Assembly (NCBI RefSeq): GCF_008831285.2
Contig: NC_045143.1
Location: 19,557,655-19,617,654 of the forward strand
Length of the DNA: 60,000 bases
Direction of reading: 5' to 3'
Source of the DNA: Nymphaea colorata
Lineage: Eukaryota > Streptophyta > Magnoliopsida > Nymphaeales > Nymphaeaceae
The position numbers were made by a program, and so were the translations under genes. The notes under the pieces are model-generated. The model worked only from the letters and a program-made list of their open reading frames with translations. It ran no database searches and was not told the DNA's origin. Positions within the stretch are counted from its first letter, which is position 1. The number at the start of each line of letters is the position of its first letter. Positions 13,101 to 24,099 of the stretch are shown in pieces.

Positions 13101-16100
13101 GTAGTATTAGGATTTAGGAATACAATTGTCGAGATCCTTTGGAAAGTCACATGGGACTTTGTGGAAATGATAATGCCAGCTCACTTAAGATCAATCCAAA
13201 CTATCAGAGAAGAAAATGTGCAGACACAGAAGCAGCCATTAACATGAGAGAGTCAGATGGCATTCTTACTGCAGTTGCAAGCAAAAGCATGCTCAAGTAT
13301 GGATGGTATAGGGAACTGAAATTTCCTTACTGACCCACTATTAGAGGAACTTTTGGATGGATATACAGAAGACTTTGCTGTGCCCAAGGGATTTACTCCT
13401 GTGCGAGTGTGGGACCATCAGACTGAACTAGAGAAGGGAGCAACCCCAATGAGGGCACGACCCTACAATATGCACAATATCAGAAGACAAAAATTAGAAG
13501 TTTTTTTTTTGAAAGGGCTGCTTGGGGAGGGTATAATCCATCCCAATCACAGTTCGCATGTATTACCAATCCTGGTTGTCAAGGAAAAAGATGGAAACTG
13601 GCAAATTTGCATACTGCATAGGTTACAGAGGTTTCAATGCAGCAATACTTAAAAATAAATATTAAATACCCAATTCCACTAGAGAAAAAACTATTTGATA
13701 AATTTCATGAAATGCAAGTGTTCTCTAAGTTAGGCTTATGTTCTGGCTATCACCACAACAGAATGACCCAAGAAGATGTGCTAAAAACCATGTATTCAGA
13801 CTCATGAAAGGCATTACAAATTCTTTATTATGATTTTTCGGCAACCAATGCCCCCATTACGTTTCAGAATGTGGTGAACGAAACCTTAAAGCCCTTCCTT
13901 TGCCACTTCATGCTTGTGTTCTTAAATGATTACTCATCCATATTCCATATTCCACAGCAAGAAGTAGCAAAAACATTTGGAGCACTAAAAGGCTGTACTG
14001 CAACTGATCAGTGAGCATTAGTTGAACGCTAAAACAAGCAAGTGCTGTTTTGAGGAAAACAAGGTTGGCTATTTAGGACATGTTCTCTGCTGAAGGGAAG
14101 CAGGGAGCCAGACATTGTCATCACCTCATCTGATTGCTGCATATTGATGAGCACAAGCCCCCGACGACGATGAGCAGGAATAGTTGTCATGTTTTCTATT
14201 ATAGTTTGATCTTCCCTCATATCATTCATGTGGCTGGTCCTCATGATATGGATATATGTATATATATATATATACAACTGGAAATGTCTTCCAAATGCAA
14301 AATTCTAACAGATTTTTCAAGCTTTCCAATGTGCAAAATTCTAACAGATTTTTCAAGCTTTCCAATGTGCAACATAGACAACTAGAAATGTCTTCCAAAT
14401 GTAACCTACCAAGAAGATCATACCCATGGCTTCGATCTTTAAAACCATGATGATGTTAAGACACAAATTGATTTAGCTAGAGAGTACATCACAATCAAGT
14501 CCTAAAAGTAAAAGTTATCTGTGCACAGACATATACAAAGTACAGTTATACAGACCTAAATTCAGGTTCCTCTAAGCCAAACAACCTGCAAATCACAAGC
14601 CATGGAACAAAAGGTCCATGATTCCGGTACATTGGTGTAAGATGCTAACTGGTTTACCCTTCAAATTTAATGCAAACAAGCATTGGAAGATTAGTTCTTG
14701 AAATCCACCTGCCTTACCAATTGGCAATATGAGAGAGTACCAATTGGAATGCAACAGGAAACTCATAGATAATGAATTGAGTTTCCAAAGCAAGGTTAGT
14801 TTGGATGGTGGACATGCAATACTTGATTACGTTCAAAGGAAACTGATTGAAAAATAAATCCAAATAGACACTGATTTATTAACTTAGATACAAAGTTCTA
14901 CTGCTTATCATCTTAAGATTTATTAAAGGTCATATAACAGTTTAGCTAAAAATCCACATATTCAACATGGTATACTTCAACTTGAACATGCAAGCTTTTC
15001 CATTTAAGATATTTGTATTCCTGAAACATAATAGAAAAGCAGCCCAATGAGTTCAAGATCAAACTTCTCAAATTTAAGGTATTATATTCCAGTTTTAGAA
15101 TTCTTCAGTCCATTGCAAATACCTAAGACTACATGATCACTCTCTTCAAACAATTGAAAGCCTAAAGCTATCGATCAGACAACCATAATTCACAAAAAAA
15201 AAAAGCAAACTTTCTTTCTTTCCTTGGTGTCTCATTTTGGATGGTATTGCACACAAACAAAAGGAACAGAAAATGTAACTCTTAATAGCAAAATATTTAC
15301 TTACAGAATGCACTCCCATGAAATTCAGGACAGGTTTCGCGCCAATAATAAGAAGAGCAGCTTGAAGAATGCCTAGAACTCCACCGATGATTAATGCAGA
15401 AGACACTGATGGGTAGCATCGTCTCCCATCCACCAGTTTTTGGTCCATGCTTGTGATGCATGAAGACTTATAAGATTGTGCAAAATCTGAAGCAATTAAC
15501 AGCACTCAGCAAATAGGAAGCAGAGTGCATATAAATGCTAGTTATGACATGAAAAGTCACCAAGGAGCTTCATAGATAAAATCTGGTATACATGTATTTC
15601 CTTTCTCCAAACACCTTTTTCAGAAGATTATGTAATTGACGTACCAACATTTGACAACAGCTCTTTCGTTTCTTCCCCTTTTCTGATTCCTTTTTCCAAC
15701 TTCAAGTCAGTTAATTCATCAGTAGATGCTTGGCATCTGGCATCTTCTTCTGCCACAAAGGATGTGGTGACACTTACAAGTGGGAAGATGGCAATCCGTG
15801 AGACTTGATTAAACGCAGCAATAGAAACTCCTACTGCAGCAAGTTCTATTGGGCCTGTTGTTTATGTCATGGGAAAATCAGGAAAATGGAACAGAAAACA
15901 CAACAGCCATCATATGTCAACTTACAAAGGCAGAAAACATTGAAAAAGAGAGGGAAGAAGAGGAAGAGGAAGATATAGTATGTCACAGAAAACCCCAAAG
16001 GCAGCAAAAAATTAGAAATAAAAGAGAAATTTTACAAAATTGGATGAACATAATAATGCCTATTCTAGAGCTTGCGTAGAGATTCAGCCAGGGAAAATCT

Positions 16101-16320
16101 TATGGACATCCGTTATACCCTGGTGAAGACCAGTAAGCAGTAGCTTTTGATATCGAAACTGAAACAATGTTCATTAACGTAATGCACAAAGGGCATTAAG
16201 TACATTGAGTCAATGTAATAAAACACATGGTTTATAATCAAAATTCCAGGTTGCATATCTGAAAACGTATGAACTATCTCAATTGAGGTAGCATCAAATA
16301 TCTCACATAGCATTTGCACA

Positions 16321-16376
<56 letters not shown>

Positions 16377-17470
16377 TGGCATCTTGAAATGAGAAAAAAG
16401 CAATTGGCAGTTTTCAGTAGATCCGTGTAACTTTCAGTAAAATGACATGCATCCACTCTTATTAACTTCATGTGTCTGTTAATTTAATGTCTTAAGTTGC
16501 ATAGGCATGAATGATACTGAGAAAGATGCATCCTGAATTTCTAAGTGCATCCATGTGATAAAAACAAAAAGCTAAACAAGAAAGATAGCTTCTACAATTT
16601 TACACGCCAGCATGATTTATATAATAGAAGATGTACTGAATGTGCTTTATATGCATCTACTAACGATGAGTACCTTCAATTCTTCCAACTTAGTGTAGAA
16701 AACTATTGCAACAGGTAAATCGAGTTCAGTAATGTGCAGAGAGGATGAGGCATGAACTTAGCAGCAAAAAGCATGGTTTTTACTGTTGTCAGAAGAAAAA
16801 AAAATCAAGTTTTATAAAAGTTTGTCTCATATTTGTGAGATGGTAGGAAACATAACAATCTTACTACAAACTATGAAATATCATTATCATGAACCAAAGC
16901 AAACTGGACACTAACAATAGAAGCTGATAGATTTTGCAAGTAACACAAGCAAGAGAATAAAACCTATTTGCCCGATAAATGCAGTATCCACCAAAGAAGC
17001 GATTGGGTCAGCCGTTAAAGCCAGTGCTGCAGGAAATGCGATCTGCAGAATCTCTCTGCCTAGCTCATCCATACTGAAAATATGCCTGGTAAGAAATACA
17101 AACATTTGGTAAGCCAGACATTCTCAGTACAAGAAATAAGGTTGATCTATTAAAAATTCAGAACAGATGGCAAGAATCTCAAGACCACAGGTCATCTACC
17201 ATAGAAAAGAACATCGGTTAATAACCTCTAGGAAAAGGTCAGAAGCTAGAAAAGACTTCAATGGTGAAGGGTCTGCATCACCAACTTTACCAGGTTTGTC
17301 GTTAAAATTTCCAGAAACCAATCTCTAAGAGCAGAAAATTGTCAAATGCTCAAGGGAAGTCGAGATGAAGAAATCGATGATTACCTAGCTTCTCCAAAGA
17401 GAACATGAAAAGGACCCTTTTTTTCCTTTGCAAGTGGGAGTTGACTAGCTTCATCAGATAGAACTTCCAT
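6536..17470 (-). CDS. FRD3-like: FRD3/DTX42-like MATE efflux transporter, nine exons, 3' end not in window
   Basis: Plant MATE (DETOXIFICATION) membrane transporter, probably a proton-coupled citrate exporter as in the FRD3/DTX42 group (iron translocation, aluminium tolerance). Coding exons, 5' to 3': 17470-17385, 17085-16964, 15854-15645, 15486-15305, 11890-11755, 8726-8630, 8542-8442, 7711-7548, 6607-6536. All junctions are GT-AG; phases agree and give 390 codons without a stop. The start is the ATG at 17470 (MEVLSDEASQL), whose exon splices in frame. Visible landmarks: ALALTADPIASLVDTAFIGQ at about 49-68 (helix 1) and ELAAVGVSIAAFNQVSR at about 73-89. A long charged loop (about 108-170) follows, as in citrate MATEs. 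Then come SVSSALIIGG, SLGAPAVLLSLASQGVFRGF (about 216-235), NIILDP, a second-half TFCVTLSASLAAR and LLADGLAVAGQ. Family members have roughly 500-560 residues, so about 115-120 C-terminal residues (last helices) are missing. Introns 4 and 5 exceed 3 kb. The substrate is inferred from family only. Confidence 0.93.
6608..7547. other. MATE intron 8
   Basis: This separates the exon ending VAGQ from the exon starting AILAGAF. It ends at CTCAG in front of 6607. AT-rich, with A-runs near 7425-7495. No transposon domain or repeat recognised. Confidence 0.7.
7712..8441. other. MATE intron 7
   Basis: Runs from the GTAAG donor at 8441 to the acceptor TTGGTAG before 7711. Unique-looking AT-rich sequence with no gene or repeat that I can support. 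Confidence 0.7.
10143..10196. repeat. (CA)n(TA)n(GA)n microsatellite
   Basis: An uninterrupted CA tract of about 18 units, followed by short TA and GA runs, in MATE intron 5. Confidence 0.95.
11138..11450. repeat. Three-copy diverged tandem repeat, period about 107-115 bp
   Basis: The phrase TGATTAATTCAAAACAG recurs at 11138, 11253 and 11360. The second and third copies share a downstream block with AACAACAGTGTCCCT and GCATGGATAA. CAGCTGGGTCAT also recurs between copies. It lies in MATE intron 5. Confidence 0.8.
12060..14000 (+). mobile_element. Decayed Ty3/gypsy relic, antisense in MATE intron 4
   Basis: Plus-strand frames carry a gag core near 12170-12430 (AELYFLSEGIPADQ, then AAINLEGDAIRWF in another frame) and a zinc-knuckle-like YYDCDEKWMPGH near 12700. 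RT segments follow: RPYN near 13460, GIIHPNHSSHVLPILVVKEKDG near 13540-13600, SKLGLCSGYHH near 13725 and a ruined catalytic box (FLNDYSS) near 13920. Frames change repeatedly and no LTRs were identified. It is transcribed opposite to the MATE gene and is certainly inactive. Confidence 0.88.
14001..15304. other. Rest of MATE intron 4
   Basis: Between the gypsy relic and the donor at 15304. Contains a short TA run at 14253-14274 and the 36-bp repeat listed separately. No coding domain seen. Confidence 0.6.
14296..14367. repeat. Two perfect 36-bp tandem copies
   Basis: A unit beginning TGCAAAATTCTAACAG occupies 14296-14331 and 14332-14367. The flanks also share GAAATGTCTTCCAAATG (14281 and 14386), so the original duplication was wider. 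It lies in MATE intron 4. Confidence 0.9.
15855..16963. other. MATE intron 2
   Basis: Spans from the donor after the GQIG exon to the acceptor AACAACAG. Holds a CA/GA compound microsatellite (16317-16374). An 11-residue acidic ORF near 15950 is GA-rich low complexity, not a gene. Confidence 0.7.
16317..16374. repeat. (CA)n(GA)n compound microsatellite
   Basis: About 11 CA units followed directly by about 18 GA units in MATE intron 2. Confidence 0.95.
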
Positions 17471-18167
17471 GCTTCCTTGCTGCTTTTTTCACATTACAGG
17501 AGCGACACAGAGTAAAATAGCCAAAGAACCACCTCAAAGAGCTGACATCGGAGTTGCCGCCTGTCTAGTCACAGAATGTGTTAGCATTAGCATGAAAACA
17601 TGCACTTCACCTGAGAACAGCTTCACTATTGCAAGAAAAGAAACTAGTAAGAACGACAGAATCAAGTTTGGCTAATAAGATGCCTTTTTTATATTTCAAT
17701 ATTGGCTTTTGTGCAGGAGGAACTCGAATCAACTTGCAGTCATCCTGTTGTTCGAGAAAGAGGATACAAGTCAAATGTTTAGGACGTACTCCTTATAGAA
17801 GGGATGTAATAGAAGACCAGGAAGCTCTTAATCATTAAATGCTACTGACGTAGACAAACATGCTTGAAGGCAGTTTCCTCTCGATAGAAGACCATCATGG
17901 AAAGCTCACGTCTACCCAGCAGCAAGTCCTTTCCTTATAACCGCAGTAGCTGGCTTGCTCAGAGCCACAATTCTCAGGATACTCGACTACAAATACCAAC
18001 AATCAGAACGAGATCATCACATCAGAGACAGAGACCACCTTTTGACGCAACCACTAGCTGGAGATGAAGCATCAGGTTGCTTATCTCAGATAATATAAGG
18101 CAGCACCCACAAACGTCTTCCCATATGTGGAGCTCCAGGACCAAAAGAAAAATGTCCCTCTTCTTTT
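17471..18167. other. Region just upstream of the MATE start codon, probable 5' leader
   Basis: Immediately 5' of the ATG (minus strand). An untranslated first exon plus leader intron is possible, but no donor or acceptor can be chosen from sequence alone. No domain in any frame. Confidence 0.4.
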
Positions 18168-18341
18168 TCCTCAGTACAGACCTCCACTGCATATATCTCC
18201 ACAGAAGAAAGAGAAAACCAGTACACTCAGATCCGTTCTGCTGGACCCATTTTTCCTCAGTACAAACCTCCACTGCATAAATTTCGACACGAGAAAAAAG
18301 GAGGGAAAAGCACTAAACTCAGAACGACTCTGCTGGGCCCA
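18168..18341. repeat. Two-copy tandem repeat upstream of the MATE gene, period about 86 bp
   Basis: Copy one (18168-18249) and copy two (18254-18341) share TCCTCAGTACA, ACCTCCACTGCATA, ACTCAGA and TCTGCTGG-CCCA in the same order, with small indels. It could hold duplicated regulatory sequence of the MATE promoter or leader, but no known element is evident. Confidence 0.8.
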
Positions 18342-18578
18342 CCAACCATGATGCAAAGGAAGATAGGAACTGCGAATCCCACCAACGCCACGAAGGCAAA
18401 ACTGTTGTAGCGGGCCGGCTAAACAATTACCAATCTCTCCTTTTCTTCTTTACGAAGAAAAAAATAACAATAAGGAGAAAATGACAAAAGGAAGAAAGAA
18501 ATCTATTGATGCGCGGAACGCCCGCAAATTCGGTGAAGCATGGTGTACCACAATCTGCATAGATTGAGTAGCATGTGA

Positions 18579-18614
18579 CCAATGAGAGAAAGTTCCTTCA
18601 GCAATATATAAAAA
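18579..18614 (+). promoter_or_regulatory. CCAAT and TATA motifs facing away from the MATE gene
   Basis: CCAAT at 18579-18583 and TATATAAAAA at 18605-18614 on the plus strand would direct transcription rightwards from about 18640. No recognised gene lies there. It may be chance in AT-rich DNA, or a divergent non-coding start. Confidence 0.25.
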
Positions 18615-18619
18615 GGAAG

Positions 18620-19289
18620 AATCCTTTCTTGGTTTCTTACTTTCTGCCCTTTTTCGCAAGTTGGTCGGAGAGATGAGGACAGAGACTTCACGCTCACAGA
18701 TAAACTAACGCCTTAACAAATGCAAGCTTCGGCTGAACAAACCCTTTGATTACGTCCTATATCTAGCGAATTAAAGGGAGGAATCTGAAGCAGATAGCCT
18801 GCTCTTCTCTGCCGCATCGCATGTTCGCCCGAATGCTGAGAAACAGGACCCCACAACATGGTGGCGAAACCAAGCATTTCCTCTCGAAGTGTTTCTTTTT
18901 TCTTTTCTTTTCTGAGAAGCTGAAACGACTGTACGCAGCAGCAAACAGCAAAGAAGGAGAAAATGTCTGCGTTCGCTAATTGACGAGGCTGTTCATTTGG
19001 AACTGCGAATAAACAAGCAGCGTCCATTTGTTCCCTTCTTTTTTTCCCCTTTCTATCCGCTTTAGTTGTTCTTACCGGTTTCTAGCTTACCTTTCTATCG
19101 GAAAACGTTCTGCAGACACTCATCCACAATTAGCTACGTTCCTGCATTTTCTGAAGAAGTTTGGGGTTATGCAAATTCCTCGTCCAACATATTTGCACAA
19201 TATCCTAACTCACACGAGAACAGTAGATCACGTCCACGGCAATTGTTTCCTCGAACTTTCACTTGATTGAAAATGATTAATCGAAAGCA
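18620..19289. other. Upstream region of the MATE gene without recognisable genes
   Basis: Mixed-composition sequence with several short ORFs on both strands and no known domain. It probably belongs to the intergenic or promoter region. Confidence 0.4.
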
Positions 19290-19960
19290 ACGTGAACTCA
19301 AACCCAAACGCCCTTCAGCCAGTCTGTTCCCGGCGAAGTTCCTGCTTTCCGCAGGGCACTAAAATAGGAACTCATTCTAAGCCGCCAAAGGTCCCGATTC
19401 TCATCAATCTTCCACTGCGAGTAGGATATCTGGAACAACCCGTTCTCAAACCTCCCGGATTCACGGGCAAGATCCGGAGACTCACGATCTCTTAACCAAT
19501 TAAATGAATCCCGATTTCTTACAATCGGAAACCCTTCGTTACGCCCCGTTCTGGTCACTAAAGACCGAAATCCCGGCATTCCTCCGACTCCTTCTCCGTG
19601 GTCAACTAGACGTGAATCGGTAAGTTCGCCCTACGCGACGGCCCGATTCCGTCATTTCCCACGTCGCGTAATTTCCGGCAACATGACCGAGGGATCGCGG
19701 CCGAGCGTTGGTATCCGCTTGGGGATGAAGCAAAATTAAAACCGTCGGCGAAGACTAACCGTCGGAGAATACTGACCGCCGGTTTAGCACAACTTCACAT
19801 CAGAAGATCCTCCCGTCCGCTTTTTCGAAACCTGGATGTCGGCGGCCTTTTCCCGCCAAACCAGAACGCGCTGCTAAACGGATCGGGTCCGAAAGCCGGG
19901 TTACATCCTAACGTTCCACTCGATACGAATAATTGAGTGAAGCATCAATTGTCCTCTCTG
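19290..19960. promoter_or_regulatory. CpG-rich region, likely distal promoter or first untranslated exon area
   Basis: About 670 bases richer in G+C and CpG than the rest of the window (for example GATCGCGGCCGAGCG near 19690, CACGTCGCG near 19660). It lies about 2 kb upstream of the MATE start codon and lacks a convincing ORF. Unmethylated promoter regions typically keep CpG while transposon-rich plant DNA loses it, so a promoter or leader exon is plausible, but this is inference. Confidence 0.4.
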
Positions 19961-20837
19961 ATCCAAATCCCTCTTCAGATTTTGGACATCATATTTTAAA
20001 TGTTCGTTTCATATTCCCCTCTACAGCACACGTTAATATGCTATGGGGAATTATTTGACCGAATCTCGATTTAAATCCAGCAAAAGAGTTCGCTTCGATC
20101 CAGAGGTAATCCAATCCACTTTTTCTCTTCCAATAGAACACTGAATACAAAAATGATCCAGGTAGGATTTGGATGTTTAAATTAACAATTTTTTAATATT
20201 GTCGATTTCACTAAGAATCATTCGGTGTATATATTATCTTATTGAATGTTTGGTGACGAATGTTCAATCGAAAGAAAAATAAATGCACTTGTTTTTTCAT
20301 TTGGTTGGCGTGAGCAGCAAGTGCACGTCATCAATCTTAATGGAATTGGTACAATAGGAGTTGGCAGGTGATCAGTCTCCACTTTGACCCGTCGCCCAAA
20401 TTGAAGGGCGGGGAATGACATCTCGAAGCACCATAGCAAACCATGCACCATAGAAAATGAAAGGGTTGGATGGTAGCTTCCACCTTCTTAGGTCAAATCC
20501 TACTCAGCATTTCGGTCATTTAACAAATTAGATTCTTCGCACTGTCAATTGACCAAGAATTTATAGGTACATTATTTTGGAGAATGTTTTAGAACGAGCA
20601 TATAAATGAGAAGAAAAATAGACTCATAGTTTTTGTTGCATCAGTAAATGATCCTCATGACTTAACTTGACACAGTATGTTCCAATAAATGATGATTTAA
20701 CTTTGTTCATGTGTGTGTGTGCGCGTGCAGTTGATGCTAGTATACAAAAAATTTACATACATTACGTGTATATATATTACTTATGTGTGCGTTCATGTAG
20801 ATACGATTGTCTTAAAAAACTTTTGCACACACATGCA

Positions 20838-20882
<45 letters not shown>

Positions 20883-21820
20883 TCAGGTTTGGGTCTCCTT
20901 TAGTCTATTTGAAGGTTTAGTATTTAATATTAAGTGAGAAAAAAAAGATTGACTTAGAGTGAGATTTATAAAATTTATAGAAGTTAAATCCTCTTTTTCT
21001 CTTTCTCTTTCCTATAGGGTAGTTGGTCAGCTAAGTCATATAAATACTTAATAAGGTTCATGTACTTGTGTCACTATACCAATAACTAAAGTGAGTATTT
21101 GGACACACGTGAGTCCTTCTTAGCTCGAAGCTTTTTTCTAACTCAGTTTTTATTTTGTTGTTTACAGTTATTGTTTCGTTAACATATAATGTTTTTACTT
21201 ATATCACTTGTTTATTTAAATGTTGTTTCATTTTAGTTTCTTTGTATTATATATATATATATATATACACACACATGTTGTATGCTCATACACACACTTT
21301 CTAAAATTACCATATTCATATCCATATCTTTGTACCTATACCAAAATAGTACCCATATCCATGTCACTTGATTGGTGACACAAAGGCACATAAAGCGGTG
21401 TATCTTCTTCTGTTTTATTCCTTCCTATGGGCACTACTCTTCTCTTTTGGGAAAGTTGAAGTTGAGCTTGAGTGAAAAAGCGAGCAAATTATTTCTCCTC
21501 TTTCTCTCTCCATGCCTGATTGGAGTATTCCAAATTAAGTTGCGACCATCGGCTTCTCATAATTAATTATTCTAAATGGCATTTCCTTGTCTCTCTCTCT
21601 TAAGTTCAAGCCAATGCAATCTTAGACAAGGCTTGATCGACAAAAGGTATTTGAGCAAACTTGAACCTCCCAAGTGGACAAATAGTTACCTGCCCATGAT
21701 GTTTATCTCTTTCTGCAACACTATTCATGATTAAAACAAGATTTGATAATTGAAGATGGTGTTTCCTTGACTGCTTCTGAGATGCAAGAACATAATGTTT
21801 TGCTCTTGGCATCAGATGCA
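19961..21820. other. Intergenic region with microsatellites
   Basis: AT-rich DNA with TA tracts at 20849-20879 and 21249-21266 and GT/CA runs beside them. No gene or domain recognised in either strand. Confidence 0.6.
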
Positions 21821-21821
21821 G

Positions 21822-22020
21822 AGCCAAGAGGTTGCTGGCAGGGGCCATGACCTCACTTTTGATTTTTTTTTAGGCTACCTTTTATAATTTGTTAAAAACT
21901 TTGATTTACCCTAAAAAAAAAATAATGTCTCCCTTCAAAATGCTTTTAAAACTTTTGAAAAAAAAAACTCTAAACTGACCATGCCTCAAAATAAAAAAAA
22001 AAAAGGTTTCTAGCTTCATC
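21822..22020. repeat. Diverged MITE-like repeat (GAGCCA...GGGGCCATG type)
   Basis: Starts near GCAGAGCCAAGAGG and GGCAGGGGCCATGACC, continues with an A/T homopolymer core, and ends near TTTCTAGCTTCATC. The same arrangement recurs near 22380-22545, 23520-23700, 39930-40050 and 43290-43450. No intact ends or target duplication visible. Confidence 0.45.
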
Positions 22021-22052
22021 AATTCTTGGCATCTTAAAAAAGACACTCCATG

Positions 22053-22230
22053 CAGTGGCGGAGCCAAGTTTTTTCATCTGTGGGCACTTGCGTTGGTGAC
22101 ACAACTTTGGTGTGCACACTGCATATAATTTTAGAGTCATAACAATGTGAAGTTAACACATTATAATGAAAATTTTGATGGGTTGGCGTGGGCAGTGGCC
22201 CACCCCAGCTAACAAGTAGCTCCGCTACTG
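22053..22230. mobile_element. hAT-type MITE with perfect 8-bp target duplication
   Basis: A 178-bp element with terminal inverted repeats CAGTGGCGGAGC / GCTCCGCTACTG, flanked by ACTCCATG on both sides (22045-22052 and 22231-22238). Its inner sequence contains GTGGGCA...GGCAGTGGCCCAC. No coding capacity. Diverged relatives are found elsewhere in the window. Confidence 0.92.
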
Positions 22231-22379
22231 ACTCCATGCATCATACAGATGCCGTGATCAGTTGAATTTGAAAGAGATGCCTTTTACAGCCAATGTTTTT
22301 GTCATGCATGTGTCCTACCTTGATGAGTAGCTTCAATAGAACCCTGGATTTCAAGGGTGGTGCTATGCATTTTTCATCA

Positions 22380-22545
22380 CAGGGTTGAACTATAGTTTCA
22401 AAATTTTGTCAAGGACCAAAATATAATTTTTCAAAATTTTTATATAGATTAACCTAAATTTTTTAAAATTTACAAGTAAAATTTTCATTTTATTTTTTAT
22501 ATGTGAGGGGGCCATGGCCCCTGCCAGCTCCCTTGCTTCTGCCCA
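22380..22545. repeat. Diverged MITE-like repeat, related to 21822-22020
   Basis: AT-rich core with repeated AAAATTTT motifs ending in GGGGGCCATGGCCCCTGCCAGC. Orientation is opposite to the 21.8-kb copy. Boundaries uncertain. Confidence 0.45.
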
Positions 22546-24099
22546 TGCTGGCTTCTCTATAGAACAATGTCTAGAGCATGCGTTTGATTCAATGTCCATG
22601 AACTGTGTACATTTTACCGTGAAGATCTCATGTCAATCCAAAACGACATGCACTCTATGACTTGCATAAAGTGTCAAATGCTTTTATGTGAGTATTTTAT
22701 GAGTCTACTTCAAAATTATGATATATTCATAAGACACTTGTTCGCGTGTTCTATGAATTTACCTCAAATTTGAGGCACTCACATCTTAGTTCTTAATGCC
22801 CAGCAGTAAGTGTTGGAGCATCTATTTGTTGAAATTCACTGCAGAGTTAGAAGTTTCTGGTCAAGGGGCACTAATACTTTTGATTTTAGTCTTCTAAATA
22901 ACACCTAATGAGAAAATGGCTTTGAGCCATCAATATTTAAAATAAACAATTTGTGTGGGTCAGGTGGGCAATTGGCCACACTTGCCTGCTTCATTATTTG
23001 AAGCAAATAGAGCCCCTCTCGAAACCTTGTTTGTTAGTCTTCTTATTCTTGGGACAACAAGAATAAGTTGTTCCATTCTACGCATTCATAATATGGGAAT
23101 TTGATCATCTTTCGAGAGATCATTCTTTCAAGCGCAACCAGAATCAAGCACATATGTGTGTGCATCGTATGTATGTGATGAAAATAATAATAATAAAATC
23201 CAACGGCCTCCCTCTTCACTTAAAAAATAAAAAAGAAAGAGAAAGTTGCTAACATTGGAAAACAAACAATATTGAATTATTTACTAATTAAATAACAAAA
23301 CTTCAGTGTGGGCTCGTTTCATATGTCTCCCTTTTGATGGACAACATGATTTAAATGTAAGAATTTTGCTTCAACAAGTAGCTGCTTATTCTAATAAAGG
23401 TTGGTTTCACTATATATGACTCATACTACACTCTTGTTGGTCCTGATCCTTAATTAAATTCACTTCCAAACAAATCACCAACAAAAAAAAAAAAAGTGAT
23501 TTTGTGGGCTTAGTAGGGTATATATGATGCTATGGGCCCTCCCTTCCCCCCACCCCTCCCATTTTTTTTTTCTTAAATTTACATGTAAATTTTATAAAAT
23601 TTCAGTTGTCCTATGTAAAAATTTTAGAAAATGATATTTTTGGCTCTTGTCAAAATTTAGCAACTTTAATTCGACCCCCATGAAAAATTTCTTGATATTT
23701 CAACTAACCTTGAAAGCAGTTGTTTCACCAGTAAAGGGCTTCAATCATTTAATTAAATTTGGTCAGCAGTTGGCCCACTTAATTATGAGATGATTGAGAA
23801 CAAATATAACAAGTCTAGTGCTGCCAAGATAGGTAATGAAAGTGAAATATAATGATAAGAAAATGCATGCGGGAAGAAGTGGAGATACAACTTGCACCTA
23901 ATTACAATAAAACGTTGTCCATGCAAATGCAGCGTTTGGGAGCTTTGTGGAAATCATCAAGATCTTGTTTACCATGCCCGCGCTTCTCCTGCCAACAATT
24001 GAAGAAACGAAATCAAATTGTATGAACTTCTTAATATGTGGTTGCACGTCTCCTGAAAAAACCAAATAAGTACATCTGCTCTGGTTTTAAACCAACTTA
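22546..24099. other. Intergenic region
   Basis: No gene recognised. Contains an (AAT)n run near 23186 and a probable diverged MITE at 23520-23700 (GGGCCCTCCC followed by an AT-rich core and TTTAATTCGACC). Confidence 0.55.
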
